From Bacillota bacterium (lineage in GTDB: Bacteria > Bacillota > Clostridia > Acetivibrionales > DTU013): a stretch of 18,210 nucleotides of DNA. A program made the position numbers and the translations under genes. The notes under the pieces were generated by a model that saw only the letters and a program-made list of their open reading frames with translations, made no database searches and had not been told where the DNA came from. The stretch lies in NCBI GenBank assembly GCA_023409615.1, contig JAEYRF010000123.1, positions 1 to 18,210 on the forward strand, in the 5' to 3' direction. Positions 1 to 5,984 of the stretch are shown here, one piece after another. Position 1 is the stretch's first letter. Each line of letters opens with the position of its first letter.

Positions 1-249
1 ACCAAACTCTGTTCATCGGGAGGTTTTCTCAAAGCAGGGAATACTACACTGCTTGTAGGTATTGAAGAAGAAAGTCTCGAAACTGTGATTGATGTTATCA
101 AGAAAAAATCTAAAAGCAGAAAACAAATCATCAATTCCAGTATGACACCAAATGGTATGGGTGGTATGTTTATACCCTATCCCGTTGAAGTAGTGGTTGG
201 GGGAGCTACCATATTTGTACTTAATGTGGAGCGCTTTGAGAAAGTATAA
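1..249 (+). CDS. darA: Cyclic-di-AMP receptor DarA/PstA (YaaQ), 5'-truncated
   Basis: The window opens inside this gene; 82 codons and the stop remain, lacking roughly the first 25-30 residues of a protein usually about 109 long. The visible part starts TKLCSSGGFLKAGNTTLLVG and ends in a PYPVEVVVGGATIFVLNVERF stretch; both match the conserved blocks of the DarA/PstA PII-like family. Family members are cytoplasmic trimers that bind the second messenger cyclic-di-AMP in pockets between subunits; the Gly-Gly-Phe-Leu and Asn-Thr-Thr segment is part of the ligand site. The downstream partner is not settled in Firmicutes. yaaR follows after 36 bases with no terminator, so the two are probably co-transcribed, as in Bacillus (tmk-darA-yaaR-holB-yaaT). 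The identification is firm; only the start is missing. Confidence 0.95.
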   Translation, partial: TKLCSSGGFLKAGNTTLLVGIEEESLETVIDVIKKKSKSRKQIINSSMTPNGMGGMFIPYPVEVVVGGATIFVLNVERFEKV

Positions 250-285
250 TGTCAGGACAGCTGTTCAGGTAACGGGAGGTGTGAC

Positions 286-738
286 TTGAAGGTAAGAGAT
301 ACACTTAGTAACACCCCGGGTCTTTCAGGGTTGCCTGTAAAAGATGAGTCAAAGGTGAAGTCGGGAAAAAATGTTGATTTCCGAAGTCATCTGGTGAGGG
401 CTGAAGACTCAAATTATGAGCAGCACCTTGATAACCTTGTACGAGATATAATCAGCCGTGGTGAAACACTGGCAAAAAAAGTGGATATTAGAGAACTGAA
501 GATATATAAAAAATTGATTGCCGAGTTCCTCAGCCTCGCTCTTGGAAACTCAAAAAAGTTCTCCAAGAAAAGCATTCTTGATAGAAGGGGTAGACACAAG
601 GTTTTTGCAATCATAAAAAATATAAACAATGAATTGGATCAGCTTACACAGGATGTCTTGAATGGTGAAAGTGATAATATCAGCCTCCTTCAACGCATTG
701 AGGATATCAGGGGGCTGATACTGGACTTGTTTATGTAA
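286..738 (+). CDS. yaaR: YaaR family protein (DUF327)
   Basis: A 150-residue soluble, charged, mostly helical protein. It matches the YaaR/DUF327 family by length, by position between darA and holB, and by its C-terminal half (IYKKLIAEFLSLALGN, then a KVFAIIKNINNELDQL segment and a closing acidic helix). The start is TTG at 286, chosen because a strong GGGAGGTG ribosome binding site lies at 274-281; the GTG at 281 is out of frame. The first 35 residues are polar and likely disordered. No enzymatic motif, signal peptide or membrane segment is visible, and the family has no well-established function. Its fixed place beside the cyclic-di-AMP receptor and the clamp-loader gene is the main clue to its role. 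Only palindromic repeats separate it from holB, so transcription probably continues. Confidence 0.88.
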   Translation: MKVRDTLSNTPGLSGLPVKDESKVKSGKNVDFRSHLVRAEDSNYEQHLDNLVRDIISRGETLAKKVDIRELKIYKKLIAEFLSLALGNSKKFSKKSILDRRGRHKVFAIIKNINNELDQLTQDVLNGESDNISLLQRIEDIRGLILDLFM

Positions 739-740
739 CT

Positions 741-817
741 GAAATGCGAAGCATTTCGGTAACCAAGAATGCGAAGCATTTCGGCAGCTAAGAATGCGAA
801 GCATTTTGGCAACCAAC
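741..817 (+). repeat. Three 25-bp tandem palindromic repeats
   Basis: Three direct copies of a 25-bp unit start at 743, 768 and 793 with exactly constant period. Each holds the small hairpin AATGC-GAA-GCATT (743-755, 768-780, 793-805); in the first copy the stem extends to 7 bp (741-757). The rest of the unit (TCGGYARCYAAG) is nearly conserved; copy 3 has TTTGG for TTTCGG. They fill the yaaR-holB gap. Because 25 is not a multiple of 3 they are unlikely to code. They resemble the short intergenic palindromic repeats that spread in bacterial genomes, and as RNA would give three small stem-loops in a row. Confidence 0.85.
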
Positions 818-842
818 TGAAATGTGTCAAAAGGAGAACATT

Positions 843-1835
843 GTGGATTTCAGCAGTATCATCGGCCAGCAGGAAATCATCAGCAGCCTTAAGAGGTCTC
901 TGTCTGAAGATAGAATTGGACATGCAACTATTTTTTCCGGATCTGCCGGAATGGGTAAGAAGACTATAGCCCACATATATGCCGGACTATTGTTATGTGA
1001 AAATCCACAATCAGGGTCAATGTGCGGACAGTGTACCGCGTGCCGTCTCTTCGACAACGATTCTAATCCGGATTATCACAGGATCAATACGGAAGATTTA
1101 AGTATCGGCGTCGACCTGATTCGTGGGATCCAGGGAGATGTTGCAATTAAGCCTGTGTATTCAAAACACAAGGTCTACGTCATCGAGGATGCTGTGAAAA
1201 TGACAGACCAGGCCCAGAATTGCTTGCTAAAGACATTTGAAGAGCCTCCGCATTATGTTGTCATAATATTATTAACAACAAATTACGAAGCACTCCTTGA
1301 AACCATACGCTCGAGAGCACAACACCTCCATTTTAAAAAATACTCACGGGAGCAGGTCATCCGGGCGTTGACTGATAGACTTGGAAACGATCATGACCGG
1401 GTTAAACTTGCGGCTGATTATGCAGATGGGAATATCGGAGCTGCACTGGAACTGGCTGAATCAGGAGATTTCTCCCGACTTCGCAATGAGATAATAACAT
1501 TCCTGCCGGGTGTCACGAAAGGCAAAGCTCAAGTTATTCTGGAGTGCTCTGCTTTCTTGGAGGAGCAAAGAGATAATGCAGGGTTACTTCTGAACATCAT
1601 GCTGCTATACTTCAGGGATCTCTTGGTAATGTGTGAGACTGGAAATGAAAATATGTTGATTAATTCAGACAAAAAGGATATGATAGTAAATAATGCCCGG
1701 ACAGGTTGCAGCTGCAGGCTTATAGACAATATTGAGACCATTGAGGCGGCACGCAGGGCATTAAAACAGAATGCAAATTATCAGCTTGTTATAGATAACA
1801 TGTTAATCAAGCTCAGGGAGGATTATAAATGGTAA
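843..1835 (+). CDS. holB: DNA polymerase III delta' subunit (clamp loader)
   Basis: A clamp-loader AAA+ subunit of about 330 residues that helps load the beta sliding clamp at replication forks. It begins like the family (DFSSIIGQQEIISSLK). At about residues 33-41 is a Walker A-like GSAGMGKKT, followed by the zinc module typical of delta'/DnaX (Cys52, Cys61, Cys64, Cys67, spacing C-X8-C-X2-C-X2-C). A DQAQNCLLKTFEEPP block and a sensor-1/arginine-finger-like TTNYEALLETIRSRAQ follow; the usual SRC triad is SRA here. I place the start at GTG 843, six bases after AGGAG (832-836). The in-frame ATG at 822 has no ribosome binding site, lies right against the repeats and adds seven residues unlike the family. 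The gene ends with a 7-base overlap with yaaT, which suggests translational coupling. Confidence 0.93.
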   Translation: MDFSSIIGQQEIISSLKRSLSEDRIGHATIFSGSAGMGKKTIAHIYAGLLLCENPQSGSMCGQCTACRLFDNDSNPDYHRINTEDLSIGVDLIRGIQGDVAIKPVYSKHKVYVIEDAVKMTDQAQNCLLKTFEEPPHYVVIILLTTNYEALLETIRSRAQHLHFKKYSREQVIRALTDRLGNDHDRVKLAADYADGNIGAALELAESGDFSRLRNEIITFLPGVTKGKAQVILECSAFLEEQRDNAGLLLNIMLLYFRDLLVMCETGNENMLINSDKKDMIVNNARTGCSCRLIDNIETIEAARRALKQNANYQLVIDNMLIKLREDYKW

Positions 1836-2698
1836 AGGTGGTTGGAGTCAGGTTTAAGAAGGCTGGGAAGGTATACTACTTTGACCCTGATCAATTTGAG
1901 ATAGATACCGGTACCAATGTCATCGTGGAAACTGCAAGGGGCATAGAATTTGGGGAAGCAGTGATAAATACCCGCGAGGTAACCGATGAAGAAATTGTGG
2001 CACCGCTAAAGAAGGTAATGAGGATCGCTACTGAAGAGGATGTAAAGCATGCTGCTGATAACAGCAGGAAAGAAAAAGAAGCGTTTGCTACATGTCTTCA
2101 GAAAATCAGGGAACACAATCTGGAAATGAAACTGATTGATGTTGAATACACATTTGATAATAATAAGATTCTATTCTATTTTACGGCCGACGGCAGGGTG
2201 GATTTCAGGGAATTAGTAAAGGATCTGGCGGCTATATTCAAGACCCGTATCGAGCTGAGGCAGATTGGTGTACGGGACGAATCCAAGATGATGGGTGGCA
2301 TTGGTGTCTGCGGACGTGTACTTTGCTGCAGCTCGTACCTGGGAGAGTTTCAACCTGTCTCAATCAAGATGGCGAAGGAGCAGGGACTTTCACTGAATCC
2401 GACAAAAATATCCGGTACATGCGGCAGACTAATGTGCTGCCTGAAGTATGAACAGGATGCCTATGAATCAATAATAAAAAAAGCGCCAAAGACAGGAGCA
2501 ATCGTCGAGACGCCGGAAGGGCAGGGAGTGGTGGTTGCAGTCTATCTGATCAAGGAGACTGTCAAGGTAAGACTGGATAAGGGTAATGATACTGATTTGA
2601 TTGCTTTTAAGATGGATCAGGTCAGGTTAATCAAAGATGTTTCGACAAATGAGGATTCGGAAGCTGAAATAGAAGAATTGAAGGCTCTTGAGGATTAA
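1829..2698 (+). CDS. yaaT: YaaT/RicT, PSP1-domain Y-complex subunit
   Basis: A 289-residue PSP1-family protein. In Bacillus subtilis YaaT (RicT) joins YlbF and YmcA in the Y-complex, which carries iron-sulfur clusters, assists RNase Y-dependent mRNA processing and is needed for normal sporulation, competence and biofilm formation. Six cysteines sit in two conserved clusters: Cys161, Cys166 and Cys167 in GVCGRVLCCSSYLGEF, and Cys198, Cys203 and Cys204 in SGTCGRLMCCLKYEQ. The RQIGVRDESKMMGGIG block before them is also characteristic. The final 25 residues are acidic. The ATG at 1829 lies inside the end of holB, with GGGAGG upstream at 1816-1821. It is the last gene of the darA-yaaR-holB-yaaT unit here; an inverted repeat and a new candidate promoter follow. 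Confidence 0.95.
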   Translation: MVKVVGVRFKKAGKVYYFDPDQFEIDTGTNVIVETARGIEFGEAVINTREVTDEEIVAPLKKVMRIATEEDVKHAADNSRKEKEAFATCLQKIREHNLEMKLIDVEYTFDNNKILFYFTADGRVDFRELVKDLAAIFKTRIELRQIGVRDESKMMGGIGVCGRVLCCSSYLGEFQPVSIKMAKEQGLSLNPTKISGTCGRLMCCLKYEQDAYESIIKKAPKTGAIVETPEGQGVVVAVYLIKETVKVRLDKGNDTDLIAFKMDQVRLIKDVSTNEDSEAEIEELKALED

Positions 2699-2717
2699 TC
2701 AGAATACTTTCAGAATA

Positions 2718-2744
2718 CATTATGAAAAAAGTGTTTTCATAATG
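2718..2744 (+). repeat. Perfect 11-bp inverted repeat after yaaT
   Basis: CATTATGAAAA at 2718-2728 and TTTTCATAATG at 2734-2744 form a perfect 11-bp inverted repeat around a 5-base loop. No T-run follows the right arm, so it is not a good intrinsic terminator. The right arm contains the candidate -35 element of the ferredoxin promoter, so an operator role is possible; a stem protecting the yaaT mRNA 3' end is the alternative. Confidence 0.6.
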
Positions 2745-2762
2745 CTGCATTGGTGGTAAAAT
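2734..2762 (+). promoter_or_regulatory. Candidate sigma-A promoter of the ferredoxin gene
   Basis: TTTTCA (2734-2739, 4/6 to TTGACA) is followed after 17 bases by TAAAAT (2757-2762, 5/6 to TATAAT), and a TGG before the -10 gives an extended -10 (TGN). Transcription would begin near 2769, leaving a leader of about 70 bases before the ferredoxin start. The -35 match is modest, so this is a prediction. Confidence 0.5.
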
Positions 2763-2775
2763 AGTAGAGGCTAAT

Positions 2776-2792
2776 TTGTACACAATGTACAA
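2776..2792 (+). promoter_or_regulatory. Operator-like palindrome in the ferredoxin leader
   Basis: TTGTACA (2776-2782), three bases, then TGTACAA (2786-2792): perfect 7-bp arms in a 17-bp site. It lies just downstream of the predicted transcription start of the ferredoxin gene, a usual place for a repressor-binding site. The regulator is not identifiable from the sequence. Confidence 0.4.
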
Positions 2793-2840
2793 GTGAGAAA
2801 AATAAGAATAAATAATAATGGCTCAAGGGGGTATATCTTA

Positions 2841-3011
2841 ATGGCTTACTTTATTAATGATGATTGTATAAGCTGTGGTGCATGTGAATCTGAATGTCCG
2901 GTTTCATGTATTTCCGCAGGTGACAGCAAGTATGTAATAGATGCCGAAGAATGCATCGAATGCGGCGCATGTGCAAATGTTTGTCCAGTTGACGCTCCAA
3001 AGCCGGAGTAA
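2841..3011 (+). CDS. 2[4Fe-4S] ferredoxin, clostridial type
   Basis: A 56-residue cytoplasmic electron carrier of the clostridial ferredoxin family. Two cluster-binding motifs are intact: CISCGACESECP near residues 9-20 and CIECGACANVCP near residues 38-49, each C-X2-C-X2-C-X3-C-P, together holding two [4Fe-4S] clusters. Such proteins pass low-potential electrons between pyruvate:ferredoxin oxidoreductase, hydrogenase and other redox enzymes. I chose ATG 2841 because AAGGGGG (2825-2831) precedes it and the protein then begins MAYFINDDCISCG, as in the family; the longer frame from 2793 adds a lysine/asparagine-rich stretch with no ribosome binding site. It lies between yaaT and yabB and appears to have its own promoter. 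The redox partner cannot be told from the sequence. Confidence 0.95.
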   Translation: MAYFINDDCISCGACESECPVSCISAGDSKYVIDAEECIECGACANVCPVDAPKPE

Positions 3012-3030
3012 ATTTAATGAGTTAGAGAAA

Positions 3031-3071
3031 AAGGGGTCAGGCATCGGCACAGCGCTGAGGCATGGCCCCTT
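3031..3071 (+). repeat. REP-like hairpin upstream of yabB
   Basis: AAGGGGTCA (3031-3039) pairs with TGGCCCCTT (3063-3071), a 9-bp stem with one G-U pair around a 23-base loop that contains the palindrome CAGCGCTG. The bases after it (GTCGTT) are not a T-run, so it is not a standard terminator. The GGGGTCAGGC/GGCCCC ends resemble repetitive extragenic palindromes. It ends 10 bases before the yabB ribosome binding site. Confidence 0.55.
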
Positions 3072-3095
3072 GTCGTTCCGGGGAGGATTTGTCAC

Positions 3096-3836
3096 TTGAA
3101 CATTGAACTTTTTGAAAATGAGAGACTTGATGATCTTCAATACAAAGGTTTAAGACTGTTTCAGAAGAAGGATGGCTTCTGCTTCGGTGTGGATGCTGTG
3201 CTTCTTTCTCATTTTGCTCAGGTTTCAAAAAATTCTGTTGTAATCGACCTTGGGACGGGAACGGGTATTATTGCTATTTTGATTTCGGCAAAAAAGGATC
3301 CGCGTGAGGTAGTTGGCATTGAAATACAGAATGATATTGTGGAAATGGCTGAACGCAGTGTTAGATTGAATAAACTTGATGATAAGGTCAGAATTGTACA
3401 TGGCGATATTAAGGATGCGGTGAAGCTTTTTGGCGCATCGAGCTTTGACGCTGTTGTTACAAATCCACCCTATATGGAAAAGGGGGGTGGGTTGCTGAAC
3501 CCTGCCGATGCAAAAGCCATATCAAGGCACGAGATACTTTGTACTCTTGAGGACGTGATATCGACGGCAGCGAAACTGCTTCGACCGGGGGGAAAGTTTT
3601 CAATGATCCACAGACCCCAGCGGCTCTCGGATATCATGTACCACATGCGTAACTACAACATCGAGCCAAAACAGTTAAGACTGGTACATCCATCACCAGG
3701 GAAAAAGCCCAACCTGGTATTGATAAGCGGATCCAGAAACGGGAATCCTGAGCTAAACGTGCAGGAGCCGTTATATATATACGACAGTTTCGGTCATTAT
3801 TCAAAAGAAATCAATGAAATATATGGGAAAGGCTGA
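3096..3836 (+). CDS. yabB: YabB/TrmN6-type tRNA (adenine-N6)-methyltransferase
   Basis: A 246-residue class I S-adenosylmethionine-dependent methyltransferase. The SAM-binding motif I is DLGTGTGIIAI (51-61), the acidic end of motif II is GIEIQ (74-78), and the catalytic motif is NPPY (123-126), which marks N6-adenine methylation. The N-terminal LFQKKDGFCFGVDAVLLSHF block is typical of the YabB/YfiC (TrmN6) family; E. coli YfiC methylates A37 of tRNA1(Val). The exact target here is inferred. The start is TTG 3096, nine bases after GGGAGG (3081-3086), and the protein then begins like its relatives. rsmI follows after six bases, so two RNA methyltransferases share one transcript. The REP-like hairpin sits just upstream of its ribosome binding site. 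Confidence 0.92.
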   Translation: MNIELFENERLDDLQYKGLRLFQKKDGFCFGVDAVLLSHFAQVSKNSVVIDLGTGTGIIAILISAKKDPREVVGIEIQNDIVEMAERSVRLNKLDDKVRIVHGDIKDAVKLFGASSFDAVVTNPPYMEKGGGLLNPADAKAISRHEILCTLEDVISTAAKLLRPGGKFSMIHRPQRLSDIMYHMRNYNIEPKQLRLVHPSPGKKPNLVLISGSRNGNPELNVQEPLYIYDSFGHYSKEINEIYGKG

Positions 3837-3842
3837 GATGCA

Positions 3843-4691
3843 TTGAGTAAAGCAGGGACACTCTACCTTGTGGCAACACCAATAGGCAATCTGGAGGATA
3901 TCACACTTCGTGCTCTAAGGGTACTGAAGGAAGTGGATATAATAGCTGCGGAGGATACAAGGCAAACAATCAAGCTTCTTAATCATTTTGATATAAAAAA
4001 CTCATTAATCAGTTATTATGAGCATAATAAAATTGAGAAGGGCAGAACCTTGATAAAACATCTTCTTGATGGAAAAAATGTTGCTTTGGTATCGGATGCA
4101 GGCTGCCCGGGCATTTCGGATCCGGGGGAAGAACTTGTGCGGCTTGCGGTGGAGCAAGGGATATCACTTACAATGATTCCGGGACCGGCGGCGGTAATAA
4201 CGGGACTTGTCCTTTCAGGATTATCCACCGGAAGGTTTAGCTTTGAGGGATTTCTGCCAATGAACAAACGCGTACGCAGTGACAGGCTGAAGTCTATAAA
4301 TGAAGATACAAGAACTCTTGTCTTTTATGAAGCGCCTCATAAGCTGGTTCATACGCTCAAAGATCTACGTGAGGCGTTTGGCAACAGACGGATATCTCTT
4401 GCAAGAGAGCTTACTAAGAAGTTTGAGGAAATAACCAGGATCACATTGGATGAAGCTATTGAAAAATATGATAACCAGATTCCTAAGGGAGAGTTTGTGC
4501 TGATCCTTGAAGGAGCTGATGAACAGCAGTTGGAGGAGACCAGGAAGAACACATGGCTTGAAATAAGCATTAGAGAGCATATTACAAGATATATGGACAC
4601 CGGTATGGACAAAAAAGATGCTATGAAAAGAGTAGCTGATGACAGGGGCTTGAGTAGAAGGGATGTCTATAACAGCCTTCTGGAAAAATGA
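3843..4691 (+). CDS. rsmI: 16S rRNA (cytidine-1402 2'-O)-methyltransferase RsmI
   Basis: A 282-residue tetrapyrrole-methylase-fold enzyme that, with RsmH, modifies C1402 in the decoding centre of 16S rRNA using S-adenosylmethionine. Conserved blocks are LVATPIGNLEDITLRAL near the start, AAEDTRQT (about 35-42), LVSDAGCPGISDPGEELV (about 83-100), the IPGPAAVITGLVLSG loop (about 112-126) and FYEAPHKL (about 161-168). The C-terminal 40 residues hold the small helical extension of RsmI (AMKRVADDRGLSRRDVYNSLLEK). Start TTG at 3843; the Shine-Dalgarno is weak (AAGG around 3828-3831), and the short gap to yabB suggests coupling. A strong terminator follows. Length and motifs are normal. Confidence 0.95.
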   Translation: MSKAGTLYLVATPIGNLEDITLRALRVLKEVDIIAAEDTRQTIKLLNHFDIKNSLISYYEHNKIEKGRTLIKHLLDGKNVALVSDAGCPGISDPGEELVRLAVEQGISLTMIPGPAAVITGLVLSGLSTGRFSFEGFLPMNKRVRSDRLKSINEDTRTLVFYEAPHKLVHTLKDLREAFGNRRISLARELTKKFEEITRITLDEAIEKYDNQIPKGEFVLILEGADEQQLEETRKNTWLEISIREHITRYMDTGMDKKDAMKRVADDRGLSRRDVYNSLLEK

Positions 4692-4719
4692 TAACATGGA
4701 TTTTGTTAGCTAGTGAACC

Positions 4720-4768
4720 TATAAAAGCCCGGTGAACTAATCGCCGGGCTTTTATAAATAGTTTTTTT
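4720..4768. terminator. Bidirectional intrinsic terminator, rsmI / abrB
   Basis: A 13-bp GC-centred stem (TATAAAAGCCCGG at 4720-4732 with CCGGGCTTTTATA at 4744-4756) has an 11-base loop. On the plus strand a run of seven Ts follows at 4762-4768, ending the rsmI transcript. Read on the minus strand, the stem itself ends in CTTTTATA just after abrB, so it can serve both convergent genes. Confidence 0.9.
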
Positions 4769-4776
4769 AAGTTAGA

Positions 4777-5016
4777 TTACTTTTTGAGTTCTTTCATGCA
4801 GTTTGGGCATATGTTCTTGCCTTTGTATACTGCTACATCTTTTGCATCTCCGCAGAATATACAGGCAGGCTCATATTTCTTTAATATAATGGTTGCACCA
4901 TCAACATAAATTTCAAGAGCATCTTTCTCTGCAATATCAAGAGTCCTTCTTAATTCGATAGGAAGGACAACTCTTCCAAGCTCATCAACTTTCCTTACTA
5001 TACCAGTAGATTTCAT
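4777..5016 (-). CDS. abrB: AbrB-family transition-state regulator
   Basis: A 79-residue DNA-binding protein with the swapped-hairpin AbrB fold: STGIVRKVDELGRVVLPIELRR (residues 3-24), then IAEKDALEIYVDGATIILKKY (28-48). AbrB-type regulators repress post-exponential genes during growth and are themselves switched off by phosphorylated Spo0A at the onset of sporulation. The C-terminal tail carries Cys52, Cys55, Cys70 and Cys73 (two CxxC pairs), a zinc-ribbon-like ending common in clostridial homologues; B. subtilis AbrB lacks the full set. The start is ATG 5016, with AAGGAGGAGT immediately upstream (minus strand, 5030-5021); an 11-residue longer frame has no support. A promoter and a Spo0A-type box lie upstream, and a shared terminator downstream. 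SpoVT-like paralogues are larger, so AbrB is preferred. Confidence 0.93.
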   Translation of the reverse strand: MKSTGIVRKVDELGRVVLPIELRRTLDIAEKDALEIYVDGATIILKKYEPACIFCGDAKDVAVYKGKNICPNCMKELKK

Positions 5017-5041
5017 ACTTACTCCTCCTTTATTAACAATT

Positions 5042-5048
5042 TTCGACA
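5042..5048 (-). promoter_or_regulatory. Spo0A box (TGTCGAA) in the abrB leader
   Basis: On the minus strand the sequence reads TTGTCGAAAATT, containing the exact 0A-box core TGTCGAA. It lies about 9-15 bases downstream of the predicted abrB transcription start (near 5057). In B. subtilis, phosphorylated Spo0A represses abrB from boxes just downstream of its start, so sequence and position both fit. Confidence 0.7.
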
Positions 5049-5063
5049 ATCTTTTATGAATTT

Positions 5064-5092
5064 ATTTTAGCATAAATTCCAATAAACGTCAA
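5064..5092 (-). promoter_or_regulatory. Sigma-A promoter of abrB
   Basis: On the minus strand, TTGACG (5092-5087, 5/6) and TAAAAT (5069-5064, 5/6) are separated by 17 bases. Predicted start near 5057, about 40 bases before the abrB ATG. This is among the best promoters in the window. Confidence 0.8.
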
Positions 5093-5378
5093 CAATTAAT
5101 TTATAGAAATTCAAGAAAATGTTATAACAAAATTCTCTAGAAATGTAATATTAAATAGTGAAACCTCGTGAAACAGGCCAATATCTAAGGGCGTAGGGGT
5201 TGCGAACAATAAATAATGCAAATCGAGTATCGTTGTAAATCGTTTTACAGCAAAGTTATACCATATATTAACTGGAAATTGAAAATGCAATAAATCGACA
5301 TATGTCGACAGAGATTATTAATTCAAATATTTGAAATAATAATTGTCCTCCATCATATAAATAGCATGGAGGGATAAG
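5093..5378. other. AT-rich divergent regulatory region, abrB / spmA
   Basis: About 285 bases with no convincing open reading frame or RNA gene. Visible elements are the 10-bp palindrome TGTTATAACA (5120-5129), the inverted repeat TGTAAA-N4-TTTACA (5234-5249), and the 14-bp palindrome TCGACATATGTCGA (5295-5308), which contains Spo0A-box-like TGTCGAC/TGTCGAT sequences on both strands. The spmA ribosome binding site GGAGGG is at 5368-5373. No confident spmA promoter could be picked. Confidence 0.6.
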
Positions 5379-5984
5379 ATGCTGAATTATATTTGGGTTG
5401 GGATGCTTCTGATTGGTTTTATCATCGGGGCACTGAATGGTAGGATCGAAGAGGTGACAAATGCTGCGTTTACTTCGGCGGGCAGAGCAGTAGAACTTTG
5501 TATTGGCCTGCTTGGAATTATTTGCCTGTGGTCCGGACTGATGAAAGTAATGGAACGAAGCGGGCTGATCAATGTAATCGCCAGACTGGCCAGGCCTGTA
5601 CTTAAATTACTTTTTCGTGAGATTAAGGGTAATGATAAGGCTATGGGGGCAATTGTAATGAATATGGCGGCCAATTTCATGGGATTGGGAAATGCTGCAA
5701 CTCCGTTGGGCATCAAGGCCATGGGCGAGCTTCAAAAGATTAATGGCAGGAAAGATACTGCTTCCAATGCCATGTGCATGTTTCTTGTTCTGAACACTTC
5801 AGCAATACAGCTCATTCCTACAACAGTAATAGCCCTTAGAAATGATGCGGGGTCTGCGGCACCCTCGGAAATAACGGTATGTGTCTGGATAGCCTCGGTT
5901 GCTGCAACCTTGGCAGGGATTATTATGGTGAAGGCGCTGACTGCGATGGAGAAAAAGGATATAAAAATGATTAGAAGATCATGA
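5379..5984 (+). CDS. spmA: Spore maturation protein SpmA
   Basis: A 201-residue integral membrane protein of the nucleoside-recognition/Gate-domain superfamily; the B. subtilis protein has about 196 residues. It starts with a hydrophobic helix (MLNYIWVGMLLIGFIIGALNG) and has further membrane segments near residues 40-60, 130-150 and 165-190. A conserved block, AMGAIVMNMAANFMGLGNAATPLGIKAMGELQ (about 87-118), is the family hallmark. SpmA and SpmB are needed for full dehydration of the spore core and hence heat resistance; the molecular mechanism is not established. GGAGGG lies five bases before the ATG. The stop overlaps the spmB start by four bases (ATGA), a sign of tight coupling. Confidence 0.94.
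   Translation: MLNYIWVGMLLIGFIIGALNGRIEEVTNAAFTSAGRAVELCIGLLGIICLWSGLMKVMERSGLINVIARLARPVLKLLFREIKGNDKAMGAIVMNMAANFMGLGNAATPLGIKAMGELQKINGRKDTASNAMCMFLVLNTSAIQLIPTTVIALRNDAGSAAPSEITVCVWIASVAATLAGIIMVKALTAMEKKDIKMIRRS

Noticed and set aside
822..842. ATG at 822 as the holB start
   Set aside because: No ribosome binding site precedes it, it abuts the repeat array, and the extra residues (MCQKENI) are unlike the family; GTG 843 has AGGAG at ideal spacing.
769..969. Open frame through the palindromic repeats
   Set aside because: It reads across the repeats and out of frame into holB; its translation is repeat-derived and has no ribosome binding site.
2793..2840. Longer N-terminus for the ferredoxin
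   Set aside because: The 16 extra residues are Arg/Lys/Asn-rich and unlike clostridial ferredoxins; ATG 2841 has AAGGGGG upstream.
3031..3071. Intrinsic terminator for the ferredoxin gene
   Set aside because: The stem is good but it is followed by GTCGTTCC rather than a T-run, so I list it as a repeat-like hairpin.
5160..5215. GC-richer patch in the abrB-spmA gap as a small RNA
   Set aside because: No promoter, stable hairpin or terminator could be defined around it.
5333..5362. SigE- or SigA-type promoter for spmA (GAAATAA or TTGAAA with CATATAAAT)
   Set aside because: Any start from it would fall on the spmA ribosome binding site at 5368-5373, leaving almost no leader; spacing for SigA would be 19 bases.
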